From: an uncultured Chlamydiae bacterium | Lineage (GTDB): Bacteria; Chlamydiota; Chlamydiia; Chlamydiales; CALBHK01 | Assembly: GCA_937894565.1 (NCBI GenBank) | Contig: CALBHK010000124.1 | Coordinates: 1 to 16,075, forward strand | DNA: 16,075 nucleotides | Direction: 5' to 3' | Part shown: one piece after another, positions 5,180-12,755 of the stretch | How the letters are laid out: every line of letters begins with the position of its first letter | How positions within the stretch are numbered: position 1 is the first letter of the stretch | Notes under the pieces: generated by a model | Told to the model about the DNA's origin: nothing | Databases searched by the model: none | What the model saw: the letters and a program-made list of their open reading frames with translations, nothing else | Program-made: the position numbers and the translations under genes

Positions 5180-5605
5180 ATGGAAAAAATAATCATCAGG
5201 CCGTTTGAAGAAAAAGACACTAACTTTATCATCAACAGTTGGCTTAAAAACTACAAATTCTCTTCTCGATTCGCACAAGCAATCACTGCAAAAGTGTACT
5301 ACGCAAATCACGAACCAATCGTTAAAAACCTAATCAATCGCTGTGCCCCTTACTCTCTCGTTGCTACACTTGAAGACTCTCCTAGAGTCATACTCGGGTA
5401 CATCGTATTTCAACCAACAGGCCCAAGCCATATCTTGCACTATGTGTATGTAAAGTACCCTTTCCGTGGCAACGGCATCTGCTCAGAGCTAATCAAAGAA
5501 GCACAGATTGATAAGCACTGCTTTATCTACACTCACCTAACTTCTGTTGTTGCAGAGTACGTTGAAGACAATCCAGACATTTTATATAACCCATACCTAA
5601 TTTAA
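5180..5605 (+). CDS. GNAT-family N-acetyltransferase, phage type
   Basis: The 141 residues start directly after the previous stop (TGA-ATG). The opening IIIRPFEEKDTNFIINSWLK, with YYANHEPIVKNLI after it, is the form often seen in phage GNATs. LHYVYVKYPFRGNGI (86-100) is motif A, the acetyl-CoA pyrophosphate loop. Its core RGNGIC keeps Arg and the second Gly of R/QxxGxG/A but ends in Cys where Gly or Ala is usual. HCFIYTHLTSVV would be the strand near motif B. The substrate is unknown; proteins or small molecules are both possible. It lies among the pre-packaging genes and is probably cotranscribed with them. Confidence 0.8.
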   Translation: MEKIIIRPFEEKDTNFIINSWLKNYKFSSRFAQAITAKVYYANHEPIVKNLINRCAPYSLVATLEDSPRVILGYIVFQPTGPSHILHYVYVKYPFRGNGICSELIKEAQIDKHCFIYTHLTSVVAEYVEDNPDILYNPYLI

Positions 5606-5619
5606 CAAAGGACGTTAAA

Positions 5620-5868
5620 ATGGAAAAAAGAAAAGTAAAAGTGGCAAGGTTCCACGACGCTATCCAATTGATCGGCTACATAAATACATCAGGTGGTGTG
5701 ATTACAAGTGCTCACGAGAAGGACTTCCCGGATATGTATAAAACAGATGTAGGGATCTTTATCCCAGTGAAAGATGGCATAGAAGTATTCGTGTCTCTTG
5801 CCAATGTGCCATATGCGTTGATCTATCAAGAGCCAATTAAAGAAGAGACTGTTAAGAAAGCTAAGTGA
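5620..5868 (+). CDS. Small hypothetical protein upstream of terminase (82 aa)
   Basis: The ATG at 5620 has a good SD (AAAGGA, 5607-5612, seven bases away). The 82-residue product is basic and appears to be largely beta-strand: KVKVARFHDAIQLIGYIN, then VGIFIPVKDGIEVFVSLA, then ALIYQEPIKEE. There is no known motif, signal peptide or membrane segment. Its stop TGA overlaps the GTG start of the large terminase, so translation of the two is likely coupled. A packaging-related role is possible from position only. Confidence 0.65.
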   Translation: MEKRKVKVARFHDAIQLIGYINTSGGVITSAHEKDFPDMYKTDVGIFIPVKDGIEVFVSLANVPYALIYQEPIKEETVKKAK

Positions 5869-7289
5869 TTATAATCGACTCAAAGTGGGCAGAAGCAGAG
5901 CTAAAAGATAGATACTTTAGGCGCTTTGACCTCACTAACTTTTGCTTTAAAGAGCAGCTGTCCTTTATTCGGGACAAAAGTCCATTTAAAACAGCAGTGT
6001 GCTCACGCCGTGCGGGTAAAACAATTGCCTGCGCTGCTCACTTATGGGACGAGGCCCAGGCCAATCCAGACAGAGTCTGTCTCTACATCACGCTCTCAAG
6101 AAATAATGCTAAAAAGCTAATATGGAAAGAGCTTCTAAAGATTAGGCAGCAATACGCGATTGACTCAAGCATAGACTCAACAGAGCTAAGCATTAAGCTC
6201 AAAAACGGCTCTGTTATCTATGTCAGTGGTGTAAAGGATAAGACAGAGATAGAGAAGTTCAGGGGTCTAGCCATCACTCTGTGCTATATAGATGAGTGCC
6301 AGTCCTTTAAATCATACCTGCAAGACCTAATCGATGAAGTCATCGCCCCGGCCCTGATGGACTATGCAGGAACCCTTTGTTTAATCGGAACTCCGGGCCC
6401 TGTTCCTAATGGATACTTCTATGAGTCATCTCACAACGCTGAGTGGTCTCATCACAAGTGGACTTATTGGGACAATCCTTGGATATCTTTAAAGTCCAAT
6501 AAGACTCATCAAGAGGTACTAGAGCGAGAGCTAAAGCGAAGGGGTGTAACCACAGACCATCCATCTATTCAACGCGAGTGGTTCGGTAAGTGGGTCACAG
6601 ACTCAGACTCCCTGGTCATTAAGTATTCAAACAACAAGAACCACTACGACGTCCTGCCGAACCTACATAAGCCTTGGCAGATAGTCATAGGCATAGACAT
6701 AGGCTTTGATGATGCCGATGCCATAGCTGTCATTGGCTCTAATGAACACGCCAAGGAAGCTTACCTCATAGAAGAGATTATAGCCCCTAAGCAGGGCATC
6801 ACGGAACTTGCTGAAAGTATTCAAAAGCTAGTTAAGAAGTATGATGTAAATCGCATAGTAATGGATACAGGTGGTCTGGGTAAAAAGATTGCAGAAGAGA
6901 TTAGGCGACGATTTGCCATCCCAATACAGGCAGCTGAGAAAACACGCAAGTTCGAATTCATTGAGTTGTTAAATGATGCGTTAAGAACAGGCAAGTTCTT
7001 TGCTAAAAGAGATTCTCGTTTTGCCCAAGACTCTTACCTCGTTGAATACGACTGGGATAAGTCCTCTCAAGATAAGCTAGTAGTCTCTGACCGCTACCAT
7101 TCTGACATCATAGATGCCACGCTATATGCGTTCCGCGAAAGCCTTCATTGGTTATATGAGCCAGAGATACCACAACCAAAACCGGCCACACCTGAGTGGT
7201 TCTTAAGACAAGAAGAAGAGATGCTAGAAGCTGCAATGAACTCAATGCATAGCCGCAGTAACGACAACGATTTTGACGAATTCCTGTAA
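5865..7289 (+). CDS. terL: Terminase large subunit
   Basis: The protein has 474 residues. It is the packaging motor ATPase with a C-terminal nuclease that cuts concatemeric DNA at the portal. ATPase: Walker A CSRRAGKT (46-53), Walker B TLCYIDE (138-144, catalytic Glu144), coupling motif LIGTPGP (173-179). RNase H-like nuclease: Asp278 in IGIDIGFDDADA, Asp334 in RIVMDTGG, Asp414 and Asp417 in YHSDIIDATLYAF. Everything expected is present and the length is normal. The start is GTG overlapping the previous stop (GTGA). The next in-frame ATG is at residue 165, beyond Walker A, so the GTG start is well supported. The packaging mode (pac, cos or terminal repeats) cannot be read from this window. 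Confidence 0.95.
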   Translation: MIIIDSKWAEAELKDRYFRRFDLTNFCFKEQLSFIRDKSPFKTAVCSRRAGKTIACAAHLWDEAQANPDRVCLYITLSRNNAKKLIWKELLKIRQQYAIDSSIDSTELSIKLKNGSVIYVSGVKDKTEIEKFRGLAITLCYIDECQSFKSYLQDLIDEVIAPALMDYAGTLCLIGTPGPVPNGYFYESSHNAEWSHHKWTYWDNPWISLKSNKTHQEVLERELKRRGVTTDHPSIQREWFGKWVTDSDSLVIKYSNNKNHYDVLPNLHKPWQIVIGIDIGFDDADAIAVIGSNEHAKEAYLIEEIIAPKQGITELAESIQKLVKKYDVNRIVMDTGGLGKKIAEEIRRRFAIPIQAAEKTRKFEFIELLNDALRTGKFFAKRDSRFAQDSYLVEYDWDKSSQDKLVVSDRYHSDIIDATLYAFRESLHWLYEPEIPQPKPATPEWFLRQEEEMLEAAMNSMHSRSNDNDFDEFL

Positions 7290-7292
7290 ATT

Positions 7293-7535
7293 ATGAAGTT
7301 AACAGAAATACGCAAAATCATCAAAATATCGCAAGAAATGGGCCTAAAACGCATCAAAATCGATAATTTCGAAGCTGAGTTTTTCGAGCTTTCAACGCCT
7401 AAGCAATTGGTAGGTGTACCTGAATTGACACAAGCAGACATTGGGCTTGTGCCTAAACCTGAGCTAGCCGATGAAGCAGAGATGCTCTTTTGGTCTGCCG
7501 GTGGTTTAGAAGACGATGATCAGCCTAAACAATAA
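7293..7535 (+). CDS. Small hypothetical protein between terminase and portal (80 aa)
   Basis: The ATG is three bases after the terminase stop, with no convincing SD, so coupling to terminase translation is likely. The 80 residues have a basic N-terminal helix (MKLTEIRKIIKISQEMGLKR), a short beta segment (IKIDNFEAEFFEL) and an acidic C-terminus (PELADEAEMLFW, then GGLEDDDQPKQ). No motif is recognised. The N-terminal part resembles helices that pack on partner proteins. A role in terminase-portal docking is speculative. Confidence 0.65.
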   Translation: MKLTEIRKIIKISQEMGLKRIKIDNFEAEFFELSTPKQLVGVPELTQADIGLVPKPELADEAEMLFWSAGGLEDDDQPKQ

Positions 7536-7555
7536 CATTCTCAAAGGATTGAGCA

Positions 7556-9424
7556 ATGACAGTAGATTACACGAAGTTTTCAAATAACGGCGAGAACAAC
7601 CAAAGCAGTGGTGCTGTAACAGATAGACGCTGGTGGTTAGTTAATAAGACAGACCGTGCTCAAACCATAGCCGGCGTTATCAAGATGATCATTGAGTCAG
7701 ACACTAGACGCCAAGTGCAATATCAAATCTCTTCTCGCTTATACGGTAACACTACAATCATGGGTGTAAACGGTATCAGCGTTGCTAAGATAGTAACACC
7801 AAGCTCAACACCTAAGGACCGAGTTACGTTCAACGTCGTGCAATCAGCAATCGACACAGTCACCTCTAAGATTGCTAAGAACAAACCAAAACCATACTTC
7901 TTAACAAGTGGTGGTAACTGGGCCCAGCAGCGCAAAGCGAAGAAGCTTAACAAGTTCATCGAGGGCGTATTCTATGAGCAAGAGGCCTACAAGCATGCAA
8001 CTAGGATCTTTAAAGATGCCTGCATTGTTGGCGATGGTGTCATGCATGTGTACCGCAAGGATGACAAAATCTGTTATGAAAGAGTAATGGCTCGTGAGCT
8101 ATTCACTGACTACACAGATGCTTACTACGGTGAGCCTAGACAGATTCATAGACTTAAGAACATCGATAGACAGGTGTTGATTGAAACATTCCCTGAGAAA
8201 AAGAATAAGATCAAAGAAGCTAATAGAGCATTCATTGATTACTCAGGCTCTCTTCAATCAATCTCTGACCAGGTAACGGTGTCAGAATCTTGGCACTTGC
8301 CAAGTGGACCAAAGGCCAAAGATGGTCTGCACTGTATCTGTATAGATGGTGAAGTGATCTTTGAAGAAGAATATACGAAAGATCACTTCCCATTCGTATT
8401 CATGAAGTGGAGCGAAAGACAAGAGGGCTTCTGGGCACAAGGTGGTGCTGAGCAGATTCAAAATATTCAGCTAGAACTAAATAAACTACTCTGGGTCATC
8501 CAGCGTTCTATGCACTTAGCAGGCACCTTCAAGGTATTCCTAGAGAATGGCTCTAAGATCGTTAAAGAGCATCTTAACAATGACATCGGTGCTATCGTTA
8601 ACTACTCAGGCACTGCCCCTCAGTACGTTCTGCCTTCAATGGTACAACCTGAGCTATTTAACCAGGTGGCAAACCTTAAAAACATGGCCTTTGAGCAAAT
8701 GGGTATCTCTCAGCTCTCAGCTACTAGCCAAAAGCCTGCTGGATTAAACTCTGGTAAAGCCCTACGCGAATACAATGACATTGAGACTGATCGTTTCATG
8801 ACCATTGGACAGATGTATGAGCGCTTCTTCCTAGAGTTAGGTCGTCATTCAATCGGTGTTGCAGTAGACATCTACAATGACATTGGCTCTTACCCTGTGA
8901 AGCTTCCTAATAAGAAGTACCTAGAGACTGTTGATTGGTCAGAGATTGATCTATCAGAGGACGACTACGTAATGAAAATGTACCCAGTCTCTTCACTTCC
9001 TGAGACACCAGAGGGTAAACTTCAAACTATTCAAGAGTATATCCAGGCAGGAATGCTTACTCCGCGCACTGGTAAACGCTTGCTAGACTTCCCAGACCTT
9101 GAGCAAGTTGAAGACATCCAAAATGCATCAGAGGATTATTTGAATAAAGTGTTTGAGATGATGATAGAGGATGGCATCTATACGCCGCCTAGACCTCAGA
9201 ATGACTTAAAGTTAGCGCGAGAGTTAGCCCTTGAGTATTACAACCAAGGACTTTTGCATAACATGGATGAAGACAAGCTAGAGCTTATTAACAGATTCGT
9301 TGATCAGGTCGGTATGATTGAAGAGCAAGCAATGCCTCAGCCACAAATGGGAGCTATGCCACAAGCAGCCCCCATGCCCGAGCCAACATCTGACCTAATA
9401 CCTAACGTGCCAGGAGTAGCATGA
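7556..9424 (+). CDS. Portal protein
   Basis: The product is 622 residues, preceded by a strong SD (AAAGGA, 7543-7548). The portal is the dodecameric ring at one capsid vertex through which DNA is packaged and ejected. The call rests on its place directly after terminase and before scaffold and capsid, its length, and typical portal segments. These are an N-terminal stretch with RVTFNVVQSAIDTVTSKIAK (about residues 89-108), a wing region with aromatic strands, the stem-like GGAEQIQNIQLELNKLLWVI, and LNSGKALREYNDIETDRF. The C-terminus is Met/Pro/Gln-rich (MPQPQMGAMPQAAPMPEP), perhaps a flexible tail. It resembles podovirus-type portals of more than 500 residues. The stop overlaps the next start (ATGA). 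Confidence 0.85.
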   Translation: MTVDYTKFSNNGENNQSSGAVTDRRWWLVNKTDRAQTIAGVIKMIIESDTRRQVQYQISSRLYGNTTIMGVNGISVAKIVTPSSTPKDRVTFNVVQSAIDTVTSKIAKNKPKPYFLTSGGNWAQQRKAKKLNKFIEGVFYEQEAYKHATRIFKDACIVGDGVMHVYRKDDKICYERVMARELFTDYTDAYYGEPRQIHRLKNIDRQVLIETFPEKKNKIKEANRAFIDYSGSLQSISDQVTVSESWHLPSGPKAKDGLHCICIDGEVIFEEEYTKDHFPFVFMKWSERQEGFWAQGGAEQIQNIQLELNKLLWVIQRSMHLAGTFKVFLENGSKIVKEHLNNDIGAIVNYSGTAPQYVLPSMVQPELFNQVANLKNMAFEQMGISQLSATSQKPAGLNSGKALREYNDIETDRFMTIGQMYERFFLELGRHSIGVAVDIYNDIGSYPVKLPNKKYLETVDWSEIDLSEDDYVMKMYPVSSLPETPEGKLQTIQEYIQAGMLTPRTGKRLLDFPDLEQVEDIQNASEDYLNKVFEMMIEDGIYTPPRPQNDLKLARELALEYYNQGLLHNMDEDKLELINRFVDQVGMIEEQAMPQPQMGAMPQAAPMPEPTSDLIPNVPGVA

Positions 9425-9612
9425 ACGAGAAAGACCTGACCCCAGAAGAGAAAGAAAAAGCACTGGTTGAATTCGGTGCTCACTACATGACAGCCCTTGT
9501 TGATTGGAAGAAGCGCCATCCAGGCCGCGACTTACCTGCTACGTGGAGCCCTCAGCTTAAGAAATACGTCTGGGTGAACCGCGCAGATAGAAGAAGGCTT
9601 GGCGTAAAATGA
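9421..9612 (+). CDS. Small basic/acidic hypothetical protein (63 aa)
   Basis: It starts in the ATGA overlap with the portal gene and ends in an ATGA overlap with the next gene, so all three are probably translated together. The 63 residues contain an acidic helix (MNEKDLTPEEKEKALVEFGA), then WKKRHPGRDLP and a basic end (WVNRADRRRLGVK). There is no motif or membrane segment. The function is unknown; the conserved position between portal and scaffold suggests an assembly role. Confidence 0.65.
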   Translation: MNEKDLTPEEKEKALVEFGAHYMTALVDWKKRHPGRDLPATWSPQLKKYVWVNRADRRRLGVK

Positions 9613-9983
9613 GCTGGGAACAACCAATCAGTGTCCATGAGACCGGTGAGGTCGGCCGTGTATACTATCTTAATACAAAATTAACTCTAATTGATGGTGA
9701 GGAGTGGACCAGAACTACTGAGTTCACACTAAACCCTGACTACGGCTCTACCGTTGAAGAGATGTTAAAGCGTACTAATGAGATACCTAATCAGATGAAA
9801 GACCAGCTACTGCGTAAAAGAGTTTCTGAGAACAAACTCACCAGTGGTTTAGTCTATAAAGTATGGATTAGTGACTACCCAGCACCTCGTTACTGGGCAC
9901 CAACACAGAGAGAAATAGAGCAGCGTAAAAAGGCCCAAGGTAAAGCGGTCCTATACAATGCTAATGGTTCAGTTTTAGTTTAA
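9609..9983 (+). CDS. Hypothetical protein between portal and scaffold (124 aa)
   Basis: The 124 residues begin MSWEQPISVHETGEVGRVYY. The first half looks like beta strands (RVYYLNTKLTLIDGEEWTRT). The second half has a helix (EEMLKRTNEIPNQMKDQLLR), a Trp/Tyr/Pro-rich stretch (VYKVWISDYPAPRYWAP) and a basic helix. No family is recognised. It begins in the ATGA overlap with the preceding gene and is followed by a hairpin and the scaffold gene. It is probably a structural or assembly protein by position. Confidence 0.6.
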   Translation: MSWEQPISVHETGEVGRVYYLNTKLTLIDGEEWTRTTEFTLNPDYGSTVEEMLKRTNEIPNQMKDQLLRKRVSENKLTSGLVYKVWISDYPAPRYWAPTQREIEQRKKAQGKAVLYNANGSVLV

Positions 9984-9993
9984 TAACCAAGGA

Positions 9994-10008
9994 TGGGCAT
10001 CGTGCCCA
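9994..10008 (+). other. Short perfect hairpin upstream of scaffold RBS
   Basis: TGGGCA-TCG-TGCCCA forms a six-base-pair GC-rich stem with a three-base loop in the 38-base gap before the scaffold gene. No T-run follows, so it is not a standard intrinsic terminator. The SD AAGGG (10012-10016) begins four bases after the stem, so the hairpin may influence ribosome access or mRNA stability. Confidence 0.55.
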
Positions 10009-10021
10009 CGGAAGGGCTACC

Positions 10022-10855
10022 ATGCAAGAAGCAGTTACAGAAGCAGCAACAACCCCAGCTCCAACAGAAGTTACACCGACCACCGAGGAGGCTCCTAAGG
10101 CCCCAGCACGTGAGCTAGCCTCTCCACAGCTATCAATACTAGCAAAACGTGAGAAAGCCTTACAGAAGCAGCGTGAAGAGATACAGAAGAGCAAGCTAGA
10201 AGTTGATTCTAAGTACGAAGAGATTAACAAGTTTAAGTCTCTTAAAGAGCAAGCTAAAACCAATCCTCTAAAGTTCCTTGAAGAAGCAGGGTTAACCTAT
10301 GAAGAGTTAACTAACTTCATTCTTAACGGCAACAAGCCTACAGCTGAGATGGAAACATCATCGATTAAATCAGAGATGCAAAAGCTTCGTGATGAGATTG
10401 CTCAAAGAGAGCAAGAGCGTGAGAACTCTGCTAAAGCCATGGATGAGAAAAGAGCCCAGGAAGCTATCTCTAACTTTAAAGAGAACATCACTGGCTTTTT
10501 AACCGGCAAGCCTGATGATTTTGAGCTGTGCAACAATTACCCTGAGTCAGTAGACCTAATCTATGACGTTATCGAAGCTCACTTTGCACAGACTGAGAAA
10601 GTAATGAGTATGGAAGAAGCTGCAAAGCTAGTTGAAGACCATTTTGAAAGTGAAGCCATGAAGGTAACATCATTCAAAAAGATCCAATCAAAGCTTGCGC
10701 CAAAACCAGCACCAACAGAAGAAGACGGCTTTCAGAAAGCCAAACAACAAGCAAGCCCAACCCTCAACAATTCAATGTCCCAGACTGTTTCTGGACTCTC
10801 TAACTCTACCGAAAACGATAGAATCAAAAGAGCCCTTGCTGCACTGGGTAATTGA
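10022..10855 (+). CDS. Capsid scaffolding protein
   Basis: The product is 277 residues. The N-terminus is low-complexity Ala/Thr/Pro/Glu. Two long charged helical stretches follow, probably coiled coil (KREKALQKQREEIQKSKLEV, about 41-60, and the Lys/Glu/Arg-rich region about 113-145). A middle helical region and a Pro-rich linker (LAPKPAPTEEDG) lead to a short basic C-terminal helix (ENDRIKRALAALGN). Scaffolds guide coat-protein assembly into procapsids and leave before or during packaging; a basic C-terminal helix usually contacts the coat protein. The composition and the place directly before the capsid gene carry the call. There is no protease motif, so it is not a fused protease-scaffold. 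Confidence 0.8.
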   Translation: MQEAVTEAATTPAPTEVTPTTEEAPKAPARELASPQLSILAKREKALQKQREEIQKSKLEVDSKYEEINKFKSLKEQAKTNPLKFLEEAGLTYEELTNFILNGNKPTAEMETSSIKSEMQKLRDEIAQREQERENSAKAMDEKRAQEAISNFKENITGFLTGKPDDFELCNNYPESVDLIYDVIEAHFAQTEKVMSMEEAAKLVEDHFESEAMKVTSFKKIQSKLAPKPAPTEEDGFQKAKQQASPTLNNSMSQTVSGLSNSTENDRIKRALAALGN

Positions 10856-11003
10856 CGAATTGATGTGTAGTGTAAACTGTTAATTAAGCACGAAGTGATA
10901 CATTCCCGGTAGGTATGGGTAAAGCCTAAACGACGTTAGTACTCTCGCAACAGTTAGCGAATAAAATCAAACAAACATTAACTTATTAAAACGGAGTATT
11001 ATT
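10856..11003 (+). promoter_or_regulatory. Untranslated leader of the major capsid gene
   Basis: This 148-base gap is the longest in the window and lies directly before the most highly expressed type of phage gene. It holds a weak stem (TCGC-AACAGTTA-GCGA, 10945-10960), a distant inverted pair AACTGTT/AACAGTT, and an A/T-rich 30 bases ending in the SD CGGAG (10992-10996), seven bases from the ATG. A TTGACG hexamer at 10852-10857 overlaps the scaffold stop, but no well-spaced -10 box follows. No tRNA features were found. A promoter or processed leader is plausible but not shown. Confidence 0.4.
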
Positions 11004-12233
11004 ATGGCAGTTTCAGCTTATATGGATCTTACGGCCATGAATGCAGCTCTTAAAGAGCTTTATTCAGGTCAAGTTATCAACAACATGGTTTATGCAGACA
11101 ATCCTTTGTTCGCAATGTTACCAAAATTTACAGAGTTCGGTGGTAAATACTATCCGCAACCTATCATCACTGGTAACAATCAGGGTGTATCTGCTACCTT
11201 TGCAACAGCTCAGACCAATCAGTCTGCTGCTCAATTGCAATCTTTCTTGCTTACTCGCGTAAGTCAGTACTCTATCGCTACTATCGACAACCAAACTATG
11301 CTTGCTTCTAAGACTGACAAAATGGCTTTCTTGGAAGGTGCTAAATTGGTTATCGATTCAGCTATTCGCTCTGCTACTAATCAGTGTGCATCTGGTATTT
11401 TCAGAAGCGGTACTGGTTCTATCGGTGCTATCAGCTCTATCTCTACAGGTGTTATCACTTTGACTAACGCATTAGACGTTGTTCAATTTGAAAACAACAT
11501 GGTTCTTCAAGCTAATGCTACTGATGGCGGTACTCCACGTGCGGCTCTTGGTTATGTTATCGCTGTTGACCGTGCATTGGGTAAAGTAACTGTTGCTTCT
11601 TCTGGTTTGGGTGGCTCTGCTGCAACTCCAACTGGCTGGACTGCAAATGACTTCTTGCTAATCCAAGGCGATGTAAACTTAAAGCCTAAAGGTTTAGCTG
11701 CTTGGTTACCTACTACAGCACCAACTGGTGGTGACAATTTCTTCGGTGTTGACCGTTCAGTTGATTCTGTACGTCTTGCCGGTGTTCGTTACGACGGTTC
11801 TGCTCAGTCTATCGAAGAAGCGATGATTGATTCTACTGCTTTGGTTGCTCGTGAGGGTGGTAAAGTTGGTAAAGGTATCACTAACTTTGCATCATACTCT
11901 GCTCTTGAAAAAGCGTTGGGTTCAAAAGTTGTATACGTTAATGCTAAAGGCCCTGCAGATATCGCTTTCCGTGGTATTTCAGTAAATGGCGCTAACAGTG
12001 TTGTAGACATTTTCCCTGATCGTAATTGCCAAGCTGCTCGTATGTATATGCTACAGATGGACACTTGGAGACTTATGTCATTGGGTGATTGCCCTCAAAT
12101 CTTGAAATACGGTGACGGATTAGAGATGTTGAGAGTGTCTAATGCTGATGCCGGTGAGTTGCGCGTAGGTGCATACTACCAATTAGCTTGTGCTGCTCCT
12201 GGATGGAATGCAGTTGTTTCTTTATCTGCTTAA
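11004..12233 (+). CDS. Major capsid protein (HK97-fold expected)
   Basis: The product is 409 residues. The N-terminus (MAVSAYMDLTAMNAALKELY, then NNMVYADNPLFAMLPK) is typical of phage coat proteins. It is followed by FGGKYYPQPIITGNNQGVSA, a helix-rich spine region (MAFLEGAKLVIDSAIRSATN), an Ala/Gly/Ser/Thr-rich domain, and a C-terminal part with GPADIAFRGISVNGANSVVD and WRLMSLGDCPQIL. Position after scaffold and length support the call. No maturation protease gene is visible nearby. Codon use differs from its neighbours: GGT, GCT, TCT, GTT and TTG are favoured, as expected for a strongly expressed gene. It has a good SD and is flanked on both sides by untranslated structured RNA. This is the virion shell protein. 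Confidence 0.9.
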   Translation: MAVSAYMDLTAMNAALKELYSGQVINNMVYADNPLFAMLPKFTEFGGKYYPQPIITGNNQGVSATFATAQTNQSAAQLQSFLLTRVSQYSIATIDNQTMLASKTDKMAFLEGAKLVIDSAIRSATNQCASGIFRSGTGSIGAISSISTGVITLTNALDVVQFENNMVLQANATDGGTPRAALGYVIAVDRALGKVTVASSGLGGSAATPTGWTANDFLLIQGDVNLKPKGLAAWLPTTAPTGGDNFFGVDRSVDSVRLAGVRYDGSAQSIEEAMIDSTALVAREGGKVGKGITNFASYSALEKALGSKVVYVNAKGPADIAFRGISVNGANSVVDIFPDRNCQAARMYMLQMDTWRLMSLGDCPQILKYGDGLEMLRVSNADAGELRVGAYYQLACAAPGWNAVVSLSA

Positions 12234-12240
12234 TTAATAA

Positions 12241-12280
12241 TGGGGCCCTATCGGACTTAAAACGTCCTCTAGGGTCTCCA
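12241..12280 (+). terminator. Long interrupted hairpin after the capsid gene (possible T-less terminator or mRNA stabiliser)
   Basis: The 5' arm is CCCTA-TC-GGAC (12246-12256) and the 3' arm is GTCC-TC-TAGGG (12264-12274), with a seven-base loop and a symmetric TC/TC internal loop. Outer TGG (12241-12243) and CCA (12278-12280) can extend the stem after a small bulge. It begins eight bases after the capsid stop. No U-tract follows, so read-through is likely and RNA stabilisation is as good an explanation as termination. Confidence 0.5.
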
Positions 12281-12284
12281 TCTT

Positions 12285-12308
12285 ACAGGGTGAGGGGGCT
12301 CTGCCTGT
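12285..12308 (+). other. Second hairpin in the post-capsid gap
   Basis: ACAGG (12285-12289) pairs with CCTGT (12304-12308). Inside, GAG and CTC can pair around a GGGG loop, separated by a GT/TG internal loop. It directly follows the longer hairpin, which supports a composite RNA structure. Confidence 0.5.
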
Positions 12309-12324
12309 TCGTAAAACCGCCCAC

Positions 12325-12337
12325 GGTCAATAAGACC
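12325..12337 (+). other. Third small hairpin next to the RBS at 12338
   Basis: GGTC-AATAA-GACC is a four-base-pair stem with a five-base loop that ends immediately before the SD of the next gene. It is short and may be chance, but its contact with the RBS could affect initiation. Confidence 0.35.
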
Positions 12338-12350
12338 AAAAGGATGATTT

Positions 12351-12743
12351 ATGGCTAATAGATTTTTTCAACAGTTCAGATATTCATTAGAGAAAAGCGT
12401 AACAGATTTGTATTGCCACGTTACTGTAGGCGCTACTGGTGCTCCAACTAAGGTTGTTGCAAATTCAAAAGGTATTTCTACAGTAGTGAGAAACTCAGCA
12501 GGTAACTACACAGTTACTTTGCAAGATCCTTACTACAAGTTTTTAGGCTGTACTTGCACACTAATTGGAACCGGCGGCAACGTTGCTGCTCCTCAGTTCT
12601 TCGTTGCGTCTCAAGCGGTTTCTACTGCTGCGACTCCAACGGTTGTAGTTCAGTTTGAAAATGATGGCGGTACCGCTACCGATCCTGCCAGTGGTGAAGC
12701 ATTTATCTTGCACATTACTGTTGGCAATAGTTCAGCTTACTAA
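12351..12743 (+). CDS. Putative head decoration or minor structural protein
   Basis: The product is 130 residues, nearly all beta-like. It starts MANRFFQQFRYSLEKSVTDL and ends HITVGNSSAY, with VVRNSAGNYTVTLQDPYYKF in the middle and TDPASGEAF near the end. From memory, proteins with this opening, the NSAGNYT.TLQD segment and the NSSAY end are frequent just downstream of capsid genes in podovirus-like genomes and are annotated as structural. A trimeric capsid cement or decoration role is inferred from position, size and strand content. It has a strong SD (AAAGGA) and lies after the hairpin cluster, so its level may be set separately from the capsid. Confidence 0.65.
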   Translation: MANRFFQQFRYSLEKSVTDLYCHVTVGATGAPTKVVANSKGISTVVRNSAGNYTVTLQDPYYKFLGCTCTLIGTGGNVAAPQFFVASQAVSTAATPTVVVQFENDGGTATDPASGEAFILHITVGNSSAY

Positions 12744-12755
12744 GGGAGTTTTAAG

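Larger units (their letters stand above)
12234..12350 (+). promoter_or_regulatory. Hairpin-rich gap after the capsid gene
   Basis: Three hairpins fill this 117-base gap, listed separately at 12241-12280, 12285-12308 and 12325-12337. None is followed by a T-run. The gap ends in the SD AAAGGA (12338-12343), seven bases before the next ATG. The layout suggests mRNA processing, 3'-end protection of capsid mRNA or partial termination. Confidence 0.6.

Noticed and set aside
10852..10887. Sigma70-like promoter with TTGACG before the capsid gene
   Set aside because: No -10 hexamer of reasonable quality is found 16-18 bases downstream; TGTAAA and TAATTA have wrong spacing.
10856..11003. tRNA in the capsid leader
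   Set aside because: No T-loop GGTTCRA, acceptor complement or cloverleaf spacing could be found.
12241..12280. Classical intrinsic terminator after the capsid gene
   Set aside because: The stem is good but CCATCTTACAGG follows instead of a T-run, so it is kept only as a possible T-less terminator or stabiliser.
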